A stretch of DNA of 64,000 bases from contig VMTC01000012.1 of NCBI GenBank assembly GCA_013791765.1, forward strand, positions 1 through 64,000, given 5' to 3'. The first letter of the stretch is position 1; each line of letters begins with the position of its first letter. The position numbers and the translations under genes are program-made. The stretch comes from Rhodoferax sp. Lineage in GTDB: Bacteria; Pseudomonadota; Gammaproteobacteria; Burkholderiales; Burkholderiaceae_C. Positions 9,193 through 19,115 of this stretch are shown piece after piece. Under the pieces are notes generated by a model. The model was not told the origin of the DNA. It saw only the letters and a program-made list of their open reading frames with translations, and did not search any database.

Positions 9193-10668
9193 TCAGAATC
9201 CTTCAGGCTTGGCCATGTGCCAGTCGGTGGCCTGCTGGAAGCGATGTGTCACGTTGAGCAACTTCGCCTCCTGCAGATAATTGCCGATCAGCTGCAGTCC
9301 GACCGGCATGTGATGGGCGCCAAAGCCGACCGGCAGGCTCATACCCGGCAGACCCGCCAGCGAGCCCGGCAGCGTGAAGATGTCGGCCAGGTAGTCGGCC
9401 AGCGGATCATTGCCGTGCCCGCCCAATTTCCAGGCCACCGTGGGCGCCACCGGCCCGGCGATCACGTCGCAGCGTTTAAACGCTTGCTGGAAATCGTCGG
9501 CAATCATGCGGCGAATCTTTTGCGCCTGCAAGTAGTAAGCGTCGTAGTAGCCGTGGCTCAGCACATAGGTGCCGATCATGATGCGGCGCTTGACCTCGTC
9601 GCCAAAACCCTCAGAACGGGTCTTCTTGTACATGTCGGTCAGGTCGGTGTACTGGTCTGCCCGGTGACCAAACTTGACGCCGTCAAAACGGCTCAGGTTG
9701 CTTGACGCTTCGGCGGGTGCAATGACGTAGTAAACGGGAATCGACAACTCGGTGCGCGGCAGCGAAATCGGTACCAGCTTGGCACCCAGTTTTTCATATT
9801 CCTTCAAAGCGGCATCCACGGCCGCGCGCACGTCGTCACTCAGGCCCTCGCCAAAAAATTCAGCGGGCACGCCAATGCGCAAACCTTCAACAGATTCATT
9901 GAGCAATCGCGTGAAATCCTCGGCGGGCACATCCAGCGAGGTTGAATCCCGGTCCGGGTCCGGCCCGCACATGCCCGAGAGCAGCAAGGCACAGTCCTGC
10001 GCCGTGCGTGCCATCGGGCCGGCCTGGTCCAGGCTGGAGGCGAAGGCCACCATCCCGTAGCGCGAGGCGCGTCCGTAGGTGGGTTTGATGCCGGTGACGC
10101 CGCAAAATGAGGCCGGTTGCCGGATCGAGCCGCCGGTGTCGGTGCCGGTGGCAGCGGGCACCAGGCGCGCGGCCACCGCCGCGGCGCTGCCGCCTGAGGA
10201 GCCGCCGGGGGTGCGGGTGGCGTCCCACGGGTTCTTCACCGGGCCAAAGGCCGAGTTTTCATTGGCCGAGCCCATGGCAAATTCATCGCAATTGAGTTTG
10301 CCCAAAGTCACCGCGCCTTGTTCGGCCAGTCGGGTCACCACGCTGGCATCAAACGGGGAGCGATACCCGGCCAGCATTCTGGAGCCCGCCGTGCTCACAA
10401 AATCGCGAGTGACAAAAATATCCTTGTGCGCCAGCGGCACGCCCAGCAGCGAAGGCGTCGCGCCAGCAGCGGCCAACGCCAGGTCGGCGGCGCGAGCCTG
10501 GCACAGCGTTGCTTCTTCATTGAAGTCCAGAAAAGCCCCGAGCGAGGCATGGGCATGGGCGCGGGTCAAAAAGTGCTGGGCCGTTTCCAGGGCCGAGACC
10601 TGGCGCGTGCGCAGCAGGCTGGCGAGTTGGGCGACGGTGAGGTCGTGCAGTGCAGTAGAGGTAGTCAT
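9193..10668 (-). CDS. gatA: aspartyl/glutamyl-tRNA amidotransferase subunit A
   Basis: GatA is the amidase that releases ammonia from glutamine. The amidase-signature triad is visible as the lysine in PLAHKDIF, the cis-serine in [13 protein letters not shown] and the nucleophilic serine in [13 protein letters not shown], at about residues 80 to 180. The [13 protein letters not shown] segment and the C-terminal [10 protein letters not shown] are typical. Length is 491 residues. It lies between gatC (23 bases upstream) and gatB. Confidence 0.97.
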   Translation of the reverse strand: MTTSTALHDLTVAQLASLLRTRQVSALETAQHFLTRAHAHASLGAFLDFNEEATLCQARAADLALAAAGATPSLLGVPLAHKDIFVTRDFVSTAGSRMLAGYRSPFDASVVTRLAEQGAVTLGKLNCDEFAMGSANENSAFGPVKNPWDATRTPGGSSGGSAAAVAARLVPAATGTDTGGSIRQPASFCGVTGIKPTYGRASRYGMVAFASSLDQAGPMARTAQDCALLLSGMCGPDPDRDSTSLDVPAEDFTRLLNESVEGLRIGVPAEFFGEGLSDDVRAAVDAALKEYEKLGAKLVPISLPRTELSIPVYYVIAPAEASSNLSRFDGVKFGHRADQYTDLTDMYKKTRSEGFGDEVKRRIMIGTYVLSHGYYDAYYLQAQKIRRMIADDFQQAFKRCDVIAGPVAPTVAWKLGGHGNDPLADYLADIFTLPGSLAGLPGMSLPVGFGAHHMPVGLQLIGNYLQEAKLLNVTHRFQQATDWHMAKPEGF

Positions 10669-10691
10669 CTTTTTGTTGTGGGTTGACGCTG

Positions 10692-10991
10692 TTACTCGAT
10701 CACCTTGGGCACCAGAAACAGGCTGTGCTCTTGCGCGGGCGCGTTGCGCATGTTGGCTTCGCGGTTGTCGGTCTCGCTGACCCGGTCTTCCCGCAAGCGC
10801 AGAGTGACGTCCTGAATGGTCGCCACCGGGTGGGCCAAAGGCTCAAGGCCAGCGGTATCGACCGCACACATCTTCTCGACCAGGGTAAAGAAGCCGTTGA
10901 GCTGTGTCAGCATGCGCTCACTCTCGGCCGGTTGCAGCTCCAGCCGGGCCAGGTTGGCTATTCGGGCGATGTCAGCAGAAGTGAGGGACAT
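10692..10991 (-). CDS. gatC: aspartyl/glutamyl-tRNA amidotransferase subunit C
   Basis: The 99-residue GatC wraps around GatA and stabilises the complex. It shows the family pattern [19 protein letters not shown] near the N-terminus, then the [12 protein letters not shown] helix, and the LRED motif before the C-terminus. It is first in the gatCAB operon and is divergent from mreB across a 201-base intergenic region. Confidence 0.95.
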   Translation of the reverse strand: MSLTSADIARIANLARLELQPAESERMLTQLNGFFTLVEKMCAVDTAGLEPLAHPVATIQDVTLRLREDRVSETDNREANMRNAPAQEHSLFLVPKVIE

Positions 10992-11144
10992 AGGGTATTT
11001 TCATTCGAAACCGGTTGTAAAACACCTCTAAAGAGGAAGCGCCGGCCAGGTTGTACACAGGCAATAGAGTATTATCCTGCCTTTGGCAATGGGTCTGCGA
11101 CCCTGCAGAATTTTGCCAATAAAACCCGATTTTGAACCCGTTAA

Positions 11145-12236
<1,092 letters not shown>

Positions 12237-12251
12237 GCCAAAGGCGCAGCG

Positions 12252-13172
12252 ATGCCCCTTGGTACGCTGGACGGGACACCGCCGCCTTTCTTCCGACAGG
12301 GCCCCTCGGCCCTGTCCAAACTCATTTTCTTCAGCCTGCTGGCCTTGTTCCTGATGGTGGCCGATGCCCGCCTGCAGCTGGCGCGGCCCTTGCGGGCGGC
12401 AGTGGCCACCGCGCTGTATCCGGTGCAATGGTTGGCGCTGCAGCCGGTGCTGTGGGCACGCGGCGGCGGCAAATACTTTGAGTCCCTCAAGCGCTCCCAG
12501 ACCGGTGAAGAGGCCGCCTTGTTCAAGCTCGGCCTGCAGTCCCAGCGTGCCAGTCAGGTCGAGCAACTGCTGCTGGAAAATACCCGCTTGCGTGCGCTGC
12601 TGGCGCTGCGCGAGCGCGTGAGCACGCCCGCCCAGGCGGCCCAGGTTCTCTATGACGCGGCGGACCCCTACACGCGCAAAGTTGTCATCGACCGTGGCCT
12701 GCTGGACGGCATCGTCGCTGGCTCTCCGGTGCTGGACGAAGCCGGGGTGCTGGGCCAGGTGACCCGGGTCTACCCAATGGTCAGTGAAGTCACTTTGATC
12801 ACTGACCGGGACCAGGCCATTCCGGTGCTCAACGCCCGCACCGGCGCGCGCGGCGTGGCTTTTGGCGACCCGGCCCTGCGCGCCAGCGCGCTGGAACTGC
12901 GCTTCATGGCCGCCAATATAGACGTGCAAGTGGGCGACCTGCTCACCACCAGCGGTGTGGACGGCGTCTATCCGCCGGGCTTACCGGTGGCCAAGGTGAC
13001 CAAAGTTGACCGCCGCGTTGACTCGGCTTTTGCGCGCATCAGCTGCGAGCCCCTGGCCTTGGTGTCGGGCGTGGTGCATGTGATGGTGCTCAAACCCGTG
13101 GCCAGCCAAATGGCCGCGCAGCCGCTCTTGCCAGCCGCTGCCGAGCCGCGCGGCAGAGGAATCAAAAAATGA
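12252..13172 (+). CDS. mreC: rod-shape protein MreC
   Basis: MreC links cytoplasmic MreB to periplasmic penicillin-binding protein 2. After a short cytoplasmic tail there is one membrane segment (LIFFSLLALFLMVADARL, near residues 24-41), then a coiled coil and the beta-rich MreC core, with VVIDRGLLDGIVAGSPVLDEAGVLGQV-type glycine repeats and GDLLTTSGVDGVYPPGLPVAKV near the C-terminus. It starts 15 bases after mreB and overlaps mreD by four bases. Confidence 0.94.
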   Translation: MPLGTLDGTPPPFFRQGPSALSKLIFFSLLALFLMVADARLQLARPLRAAVATALYPVQWLALQPVLWARGGGKYFESLKRSQTGEEAALFKLGLQSQRASQVEQLLLENTRLRALLALRERVSTPAQAAQVLYDAADPYTRKVVIDRGLLDGIVAGSPVLDEAGVLGQVTRVYPMVSEVTLITDRDQAIPVLNARTGARGVAFGDPALRASALELRFMAANIDVQVGDLLTTSGVDGVYPPGLPVAKVTKVDRRVDSAFARISCEPLALVSGVVHVMVLKPVASQMAAQPLLPAAAEPRGRGIKK

Positions 13173-13699
13173 TCATGCGTCCGGGCCATCAGCTGCTGCT
13201 GCCTGCCAACCCTTTCTTCATCTGGGGCAGCCTGTTGGTCGCCCTGATGCTCAATATGGTGCAGAACATGGGGCTGTGGGGGCGCGCCGCCTGGATGCCC
13301 GACCTGCTGGCGCTGGTGCTGGTGTTTTGGAGCATTCACCAGCCCCGGCGCGTCGGCATCGGTGCTGCCTTTGTATTGGGCCTTTTCATCGACGTGCACC
13401 AGGGGGCGATGTTGGGTCAGCATGCCTTGAGCTACACCATGCTGAGCTTTCTGGCCATTGCCATCCACCGACGCCTGCTTTGGTTTGCGGTGCCGTCCCA
13501 GGCGTTTCAGGTCTTGCCCCTGTTCGTGGTGGCGCATGCTATTGCGCTGAGTGTGCGCCTGTTGGCAGGCGGTGGCTTTCCCGGCTGGTGGCTGTTGCTG
13601 GCGCCGCTGATCGAGGCACTCTTGTGGCCAGTGGTCAGCGTGTTGTTGCTGGCGCCGCAGCGCAGAACGCCCGATCCCGATGCCCACCGTCCTCTTTAA
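13169..13699 (+). CDS. mreD: rod-shape protein MreD
   Basis: A 176-residue integral membrane protein with about five hydrophobic helices, including the typical MPDLLALVLVFWSIHQPRRVGIGAAFVLGLFID-type pattern of MreD. It is coupled to mreC through an ATGA overlap and precedes mrdA by 18 bases. MreD is needed for rod shape together with MreB and MreC. Confidence 0.92.
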   Translation: MIMRPGHQLLLPANPFFIWGSLLVALMLNMVQNMGLWGRAAWMPDLLALVLVFWSIHQPRRVGIGAAFVLGLFIDVHQGAMLGQHALSYTMLSFLAIAIHRRLLWFAVPSQAFQVLPLFVVAHAIALSVRLLAGGGFPGWWLLLAPLIEALLWPVVSVLLLAPQRRTPDPDAHRPL

Positions 13700-13717
13700 G
13701 CCCTTCGCTGCGTTGTC

Positions 13718-15724
13718 ATGACCGAACTGCGCAACGTCGAGGCCGATCTGTCGCGTTTTCACGCGCGGGTGTTGGTGGTCGGCCTGGTGGTGGTGCTGTT
13801 TTTCTTGCTGTTGCTGTCTCGTCTGGTGTATTTGCAGGTGCTGCGCCACGACGACCTGCTCGAGCAGGCCGAAAGCAACCGCACGGCGATAGTGCCGGTG
13901 GTGCCCAACCGCGGCCTGATCCTGGACCGAAATGGCATTGTGCTGGCCAGCAATTACTCCGCCTACACGCTGGAAGTGACGCCGTCCAAGGTGCACGACC
14001 TGGAGCAGACCATCAGTGCGCTGGGGCAAGTGCTCGAGATCACGCCGCGTGACCGCCGCCGCTTCAAGAAGCTGCGCGAAGAATCCAAGAGTTTTGAGTC
14101 GCTGCCGCTGCGCACCCGCCTCAGTGACGAAGAGGTGGCCAAATTTGCGGTGCAACGCTATCGTTTCCCCGGTGTTGATATCAAGGCGCGCCTGTTTAGA
14201 AATTATCCCTATGGCGAACTGGCCAGCCACGTGATCGGTTACATCGGGCGCATCAACCAGAGCGAAAAAGAGAAAATTGACGACTCCGACGAGCAGGCCA
14301 ACTACCGCGGCACCGACTACATCGGCAAGCTCGGCATCGAGCAGAGCTATGAGACCCAGTTGCACGGCATCACCGGCGTTGATTCGATGGAGACCTCGGC
14401 CGGCGGGCGCGCCATGCGCCGCCTGGACAGCAACCCGGCCACGCCCGGCAACACCATTCAACTGGCGATCGACATCAGGCTGCAGCACTTGGTGGAGCAG
14501 TTGTTTGGCGAGCGCCGCGGGGCGCTGGTGGCGCTGGACCCCAGGAGCGGTCAAGTGTTGGCCTTTGTCAGCAAACCCACCTTTGACCCGAATCTGTTTG
14601 TTGAAGGCATTGACCAGGAAAGCTGGCAAGGGCTCAACGAATCCATCGACAAACCGCTGCTCAACCGCGCGCTGCGCGGCACTTACCCGCCGGGCTCCAC
14701 CTACAAGCCCTTCATGGCGCTGGCGGCCTTGACGACGGGCAAGCGCTCGGCCAGCACGCTGATCAACGACCCCGGTTTTTTCATGTTTGGCGGGCGCCGC
14801 TTTGGCAGCCCGGAAAACGAGCGTGGCGGCATCATGGACATGCACCGCGCCATCGTGGAGTCCAGCAACGTCTACTTCTACTCACTGGCCAACGAGCTCG
14901 GCGTGGACGCCATGCACGACTTCATGAAACCGTTCGGGTTTGGCCAGATCACCGGCATCGACATCCTCGGCGAGCTGCGTGGCGTGCTGCCCAGCCAGGA
15001 CTGGAAGCGCAATTACTACAAACGCCCGGAGCAGCAAAAGTGGTACGCGGGTGAAACCATTTCTCTGGGCATCGGGCAGGGTTACAACAGCTTCACCATG
15101 TTGCAACTGGCGCAGGCCACTGCCATCGTGGCCAACAATGGCATCAAGCACAAGCCCCAGCTGGTGATTGCCACCCAGGAGGCCGGCAGCCAGGTCAGCG
15201 TGCCGGTGGCACCCGAGCCGTCCGAGAGCCTGGGGTTAAAGCCAGAGCACATCAACGTGATCCGCCAAGCCATGGTGGGTGTGACGCAACAGGGCACATC
15301 CAGGCGTGTTTTTGCCGGCGCGCCGTATCTCAGTGGTGGCAAAACCGGCACGGCGCAGGCCGTGGGCCTTCGACGGAACGAGCGCTACAACGCTGCGCGC
15401 ATGGAAGAACGCCAGCGTGACCACTCGCTCTACATTGCCTTTGCGCCGGCCGAGGCGCCCAGCATCGCCTTGGCGGTGATCGTGGAAAACGCCGGCTTTG
15501 GCTCCACCTCGGCGGCCCCGATCGCGCGGCGCCTGATTGATTACCTGCTACTGGGCCAGTACCCAAGCCAAGAGGACATCGAGGCGGTGCAAAAAGGCCT
15601 GGCGACGGCCCCGATTGGCAAGCCGCGCACGGTGGCACAAGTGCCCTGGCCGCCGGGCAACCTGGTCACTCCCGCCGCCAGTGCACCCGCCATAGCGACC
15701 AGCGCCACGCCAAGCGTTCGCTAA
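13718..15724 (+). CDS. mrdA: penicillin-binding protein 2 (elongasome transpeptidase)
   Basis: MrdA/PBP2 crosslinks peptidoglycan during cell elongation. One N-terminal membrane helix (VLVVGLVVVLFFLLLLSRLVYL) is followed by the pedestal domain beginning RGLILDRNG. The transpeptidase motifs are complete: SxxK as STYK near residue 330, SxN as SSN near 385, and KTG in SGGKTGTAQ near 545. The length is 668 residues. The stop codon overlaps that of the converging downstream gene (CTAA). The usual partner rodA is not adjacent in this window. Confidence 0.96.
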   Translation: MTELRNVEADLSRFHARVLVVGLVVVLFFLLLLSRLVYLQVLRHDDLLEQAESNRTAIVPVVPNRGLILDRNGIVLASNYSAYTLEVTPSKVHDLEQTISALGQVLEITPRDRRRFKKLREESKSFESLPLRTRLSDEEVAKFAVQRYRFPGVDIKARLFRNYPYGELASHVIGYIGRINQSEKEKIDDSDEQANYRGTDYIGKLGIEQSYETQLHGITGVDSMETSAGGRAMRRLDSNPATPGNTIQLAIDIRLQHLVEQLFGERRGALVALDPRSGQVLAFVSKPTFDPNLFVEGIDQESWQGLNESIDKPLLNRALRGTYPPGSTYKPFMALAALTTGKRSASTLINDPGFFMFGGRRFGSPENERGGIMDMHRAIVESSNVYFYSLANELGVDAMHDFMKPFGFGQITGIDILGELRGVLPSQDWKRNYYKRPEQQKWYAGETISLGIGQGYNSFTMLQLAQATAIVANNGIKHKPQLVIATQEAGSQVSVPVAPEPSESLGLKPEHINVIRQAMVGVTQQGTSRRVFAGAPYLSGGKTGTAQAVGLRRNERYNAARMEERQRDHSLYIAFAPAEAPSIALAVIVENAGFGSTSAAPIARRLIDYLLLGQYPSQEDIEAVQKGLATAPIGKPRTVAQVPWPPGNLVTPAASAPAIATSATPSVR

Positions 15725-16479
15725 CGAAGGAACGCGTCGTAACCGGTTTTCAGAATCAGCGCACTCACCACCAGGATGAAAAAGACCCGCACAAAGCCGG
15801 TGCCGTGCTTGAGCGCCAGGCGCGTGCCGAGCAGGCTGCCTGCCACGTTGGCCAGCGCCATGGCCAGCACAAAATGCCACCAGATGTGTCCCTTGGCGAC
15901 GAACAGAAAAAGCGCGGCCACGTTGGTGGCGGTGTTGATTAGCTTGGCAGCGGCAGACGCGCTCAGAAAATCGTAGCCCAGCACGCGCACAAACAGGAAC
16001 ACCAGAAAGCTTCCCGTACCCGGGCCAAAAAAACCGTCGTAAAAGCCGATCACGCCGCCAATGGCCGCCGCCAACCAGGCCTCTTTGGCGCCCGAAAAAA
16101 GGGGTGCGTGGGTGCGCCCCAGCTCCTTCTTGAACACGGTGTAGATCAGTACCGCCAGCAAGACGGCCGGCAGCAGCTTGCGCAAATAGTCTGGCGACAC
16201 CACGGTGACCAGCCAGGCGCCGGCAAAAGACGCCACAAAACCGGCTGCGGCCGCGGGTAGGAGCGCGGCCCAGCGCATCTCAACGCGGCGACTGAACTGC
16301 CAGGTGGCAAAGCCGGTGCCCCAGACCGAGGCGCCCTTGTTGGTGCCAAACAGCGTGGCCGGGTGCGCGGCGGGGAAGGTAGCAAACAGGGCAGGCACCA
16401 GAATCAGACCGCCGCCGCCCACAATGGAATCCACAAAGCCGGCCAACAATGAGGCGAGCGATACGATGAGCAGTTCCAT
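15721..16479 (-). CDS. TSUP/TauE-SafE family membrane exporter
   Basis: About eight hydrophobic helices and the family pattern LLAGFVDSIVGGGGLILVPALF at the N-terminus identify the sulfite exporter TauE/SafE (TSUP) family. Members move sulfur compounds or organic anions; the substrate cannot be read from sequence. A second repeat unit is visible as GVIGFYDGFFGPGTGSFLVF. ATG 16479 is chosen over a longer start because it begins directly at the first helix. The stop codon overlaps that of mrdA, with which it converges. Confidence 0.88.
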   Translation of the reverse strand: MELLIVSLASLLAGFVDSIVGGGGLILVPALFATFPAAHPATLFGTNKGASVWGTGFATWQFSRRVEMRWAALLPAAAAGFVASFAGAWLVTVVSPDYLRKLLPAVLLAVLIYTVFKKELGRTHAPLFSGAKEAWLAAAIGGVIGFYDGFFGPGTGSFLVFLFVRVLGYDFLSASAAAKLINTATNVAALFLFVAKGHIWWHFVLAMALANVAGSLLGTRLALKHGTGFVRVFFILVVSALILKTGYDAFLR

Positions 16480-16525
16480 GAGGGCATTGTCGCATTCGGG
16501 GATGGCTGCCCCCGAATGCAATACT

Positions 16526-16570
16526 GATAGCTGTATATGCAGTGAAGACGGGGGCTAGCGGCTGATTTGG
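16526..16570 (+). repeat. ~50-bp family repeat, copy B
   Basis: ATAGCTGTATATGC at the left and GGGGCTAGCGGCTGATTTGG at the right match the two conserved blocks of the family with some divergence. It lies between the TSUP gene start and a hairpin terminator. Confidence 0.6.
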
Positions 16571-16571
16571 C

Positions 16572-16597
16572 AAAAAAAACACCGGGGTTTCCGGTGC
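16572..16597 (-). terminator. rho-independent terminator (minus strand)
   Basis: Read on the minus strand, CACCGG and CCGGTG form a perfect 6-base stem around a 5-base loop, followed directly by eight T residues. It lies downstream of the GMC oxidoreductase gene (stop at 16764), whose transcript it probably ends before the TSUP gene. Confidence 0.75.
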
Positions 16598-16606
16598 TGT
16601 TTTCAG

Positions 16607-16638
16607 GGTCATCGTCGCTGGATGACCTCGCTTTTTTT
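16607..16638 (+). terminator. possible rho-independent terminator (plus strand)
   Basis: GGTCATC (16607-16613) pairs perfectly with GATGACC (16621-16627), and seven T residues follow at 16632-16638. No plus-strand gene ends nearby, so it may stop antisense read-through. Four bases intervene between stem and T tract. Confidence 0.4.
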
Positions 16639-16763
16639 AGTTGCCTCTTGCTGCTTTTGTCTCGCCGGGCCTTTCAGTGTCAACGTACGCTGGGCGCGTT
16701 GACGATGCGGTTGACTTTACGTGGTGGTGGCGGCCAGCGCATCAGGACTTACCCTGTTCGCAT

Positions 16764-18473
16764 TTACCCTCTCACCTGCCGGGTTGCATCCTCAACAATC
16801 CAGCGCGCCGCCTTTTCGGCGATCATCAGGGTTGGCGAGTTGGTGTTGCCGCTGGTGATGAGTGGCATAACGCCGGCGTCGACCACCCGCAGGCCCGCAA
16901 TCAGGCCGCCGTGCGCGCCACGCACCCGCAGGCGGGCGTCAAGCACCGCCAGCGGGTCGTCGTCAGCCCCCATTTTGGTGGTGCCAACGGGGTGAAAGAT
17001 GGTGGTGGCAATGTCACCGGCCAGGCGCGCCAGTTCGGCGTCGCTCTGGAACTGCACGCCGGGTTTGAACTCCTGTGGCTGGTAGTTGGCCAAAGCCGGT
17101 TGTGCCACGATGGCGCGGGTCAGGCGCAGGGAGTCCGCCGCCACCTGGCGGTCCGCTTCAGTGCTCAGATAGTGCGGCGCAATCGCCGGCGCCGCATCAA
17201 AGTGCGGGCTCTGGATTTGCACCGTGCCGCGGCTGCTGGGTTGCAGGTTGCACACGCTGGCGGTGAAGGCATTGAAGCGGTGCAGCGGTTCACCAAAGGC
17301 GTCCAGGCTCAGTGGCTGCACGTGGTACTCGATGTTGGGGTAAGGCTGGCCCGGATCGCTGCGGGTAAAGGCGCCCAGTTGGCTCGGCGCCATGCTCATT
17401 GGGCCGCTGCGCTTGAGCGCGTATTCCAGGCCGATCATGGCCTTGCCCCAAGCTGAGGCGGCTTGCGTGTTGAGCGTCTTCACGCCGCTCACCTTGAACA
17501 CGGTGCGAATCTGCAAATGGTCCTGCAGGTTGGCGCCCACGCCCGGTGCGTTCACTTGCACCGCGATGCCGTGCTGCTGCAGGAGCGCGGCCGGGCCAAT
17601 GCCCGAGAGCTGCAATATCTGGGGCGAGCCGATGCTGCCGGCGCTCAAAATGACTTCGCCAGTGGCATGGGCGTTGACCATCTCGCCTTTCAGGCACACC
17701 TGCACACCGCTGCAGCGCTGAGCACCGTCGCCCTGGGTTTGCAATTGCAGCCGGGCCGCCTGGGCCGAGGTCCAGAGCGTGAAGTTAGGCCTGTCCATGC
17801 AGGTGGGGCGCAGAAAAGCCCTGGCCGTGCTCCAGCGCCAGCCCTTTTTCTGATTGACCTCAAAGTAACCGACGCCCTCGTTGGAGCCGGCGTTGAAGTC
17901 CTCGGTGGGCGCAATGCCCGCCTGCTGAGCCGCCTGGGCAAAAGCATCCAGAATGTCCCAGCGCAGCCGTTGCTTCTCGCCTCGCCATTCGCCGCCACTA
18001 CCATGAAATTTCTTGAAATCTTCAAGTCTTTTTGGCCCCTGGCCCGCGTCTTTATTGCGTGAACAGCTATTCAATTTATAGTGATCTTCGTGCGCCATGA
18101 AGTCGCTCAAGCTGTTCTGCCACGACCAGGCATCGTCGCCGGTGAGGCGCGCCCACTCGTCATAGTTGTGCGCCTGGCCGCGCATGTAGATCATGCCGTT
18201 GATGCTGCTGCAGCCGCCCAGTGTCTTGCCACGCGGGTAGCGCAGCGCGCGGCCATTCAGACCGACTTCGGCCTCGGTCTGAAACAGCCAGTCTGTGCGT
18301 GGGTTGCCAATGCAGTGCAGGTAGCCTACCGGGATGTGAATCCAGGGATAGTTGTCTTTACCGCCAGCCTCGATCAGCAGCACGCGTTTGGCTGGATCCT
18401 TGGACAAGCGGTTCGCCAGCAGGCAACCGGCGGTGCCAGCGCCGATGATGATGTAGTCAAACGTGGTGTTCAT
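16764..18473 (-). CDS. GMC family FAD oxidoreductase (choline-dehydrogenase-like)
   Basis: The FAD-binding motif YIIIGAGTAGCLLANRLS lies at residues 7-24, and the GMC signature RGKTLGGCSSINGMIYMRG near 81-99. The C-terminal substrate domain contains the catalytic His region (ATTIFHPVGTTKMG) and ends with LITSGNTNSPTLMIAEKAA. It resembles choline/alcohol dehydrogenases, but the substrate is unknown. The length is 569 residues from ATG 18473. Residues about 131-148 are encoded by a copy of the ~50-bp family repeat inserted in frame. Confidence 0.92.
   Translation of the reverse strand: MNTTFDYIIIGAGTAGCLLANRLSKDPAKRVLLIEAGGKDNYPWIHIPVGYLHCIGNPRTDWLFQTEAEVGLNGRALRYPRGKTLGGCSSINGMIYMRGQAHNYDEWARLTGDDAWSWQNSLSDFMAHEDHYKLNSCSRNKDAGQGPKRLEDFKKFHGSGGEWRGEKQRLRWDILDAFAQAAQQAGIAPTEDFNAGSNEGVGYFEVNQKKGWRWSTARAFLRPTCMDRPNFTLWTSAQAARLQLQTQGDGAQRCSGVQVCLKGEMVNAHATGEVILSAGSIGSPQILQLSGIGPAALLQQHGIAVQVNAPGVGANLQDHLQIRTVFKVSGVKTLNTQAASAWGKAMIGLEYALKRSGPMSMAPSQLGAFTRSDPGQPYPNIEYHVQPLSLDAFGEPLHRFNAFTASVCNLQPSSRGTVQIQSPHFDAAPAIAPHYLSTEADRQVAADSLRLTRAIVAQPALANYQPQEFKPGVQFQSDAELARLAGDIATTIFHPVGTTKMGADDDPLAVLDARLRVRGAHGGLIAGLRVVDAGVMPLITSGNTNSPTLMIAEKAARWIVEDATRQVRG
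18030..18082 (-). repeat. ~50-bp family repeat, copy H, inside the GMC oxidoreductase gene
   Basis: On the plus strand the segment contains TTGGCCCCTGGCCCGCGT, then ATTGCGTGAACAGCTATT. This aligns with copy D along its whole length. It lies within the coding sequence and preserves the frame, adding about 16-18 residues with an unusual Ser/Cys/Asn/Lys composition (LNSCSRNKDAGQGPK). Confidence 0.75.
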
Positions 18474-18523
18474 GCAGGCCCCGGGTTGCGTGCGGGCATT
18501 TTGCCGCAAGCTCGCAGACCGTC

Positions 18524-18570
18524 AAGCGCCAAGGTGTCAGCGGGTGCGACTCCAAGTGAGTGCGCTTCAG
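18524..18570 (-). repeat. inverted end fragment of the 213-bp repeat
   Basis: CGCCAAGGTGTCAGCGGGTG and the following GCGACTCCAAGTGAG match the reverse complement of the right end and flank of the full copy at 19020-19066, with several substitutions. A similar fragment occurs at 45244-45275. Confidence 0.55.
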
Positions 18571-18839
18571 GTGAATGGTTCTTTTCGGAAGCACTCGGGT
18601 GAGTCTGTTGGATCGGGCAGACATCACTTTGGTTGTTGAATCAGCCGGGCGACGCGCTTTGCTTCGTGTCCCCCGCCCGCTTCGCGTTCTCCTGTCCTTG
18701 ACCTTCGCAAAGCGCATCACCCGACTGATTCTGCGAGCGATTGGGTACGCCGACAGGGGGAATTCAAAAGGTGCCTGCGGTGGGTGTGACGCGAATGAAT
18801 TTGGGGCGTTGACTCAAAATTTCTGACCCTCACAACGCT

Positions 18840-19052
18840 AGGCACGGTGATTGGGCTATGCGACCGGGCTTTGGGGTGAAAGGCGCGCGCCCACAGCCGC
18901 TTGTATACCCCAGCTGCAATTTCGCGTGTGTTTTCACCCCAAAACCGCATGCGCATGGCCCAGTCGCCGGGCCGGGTTTAATACGCAAAGCCGGGGTTTG
19001 ACGTGAGGCCTTGATTTCTTCAGCGTGCCACATCACTTTGAATCGCACCCGG
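18840..19052 (+). repeat. 213-bp interspersed repeat, copy 2
   Basis: This is the second full copy of the repeat at 11-223, in the same orientation, with a few scattered substitutions. The paired TTTGGGGTGAAA and TTTCACCCCAAA arms are unchanged, so the predicted hairpin is preserved. It ends 63 bases before the Mla permease start codon. Confidence 0.85.
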
Positions 19053-19115
19053 TGTCAGCGCTTGGCGTTACGATCTCCGCATGCTTCGTTGTCATCACCG
19101 CCGGTCTGAGTCGCC

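Larger units (their letters stand above)
18474..19115. other. 642-base gene-free region with repeats
   Basis: No credible gene lies between the GMC and Mla genes. The region contains an inverted fragment of the repeat end (18524-18570) and a full copy of the 213-bp repeat (18840-19052). It also contains the string TTCAAAAGGTGCCTGCGG, which has no assigned role. The inverted end fragments could delimit a small mobile element of about 530 bases. Confidence 0.6.

Noticed and set aside
12968..14845. 625-codon open frame on the minus strand
   Set aside because: It is the antisense shadow of mreC, mreD and mrdA; it is His/Gln/Arg-rich with no domain, and the plus-strand genes are unmistakable.
18575..18826. 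83-codon plus-strand frame in the gap before the Mla genes
   Set aside because: No ribosome-binding site or recognisable domain, and it is flanked by repeat fragments.
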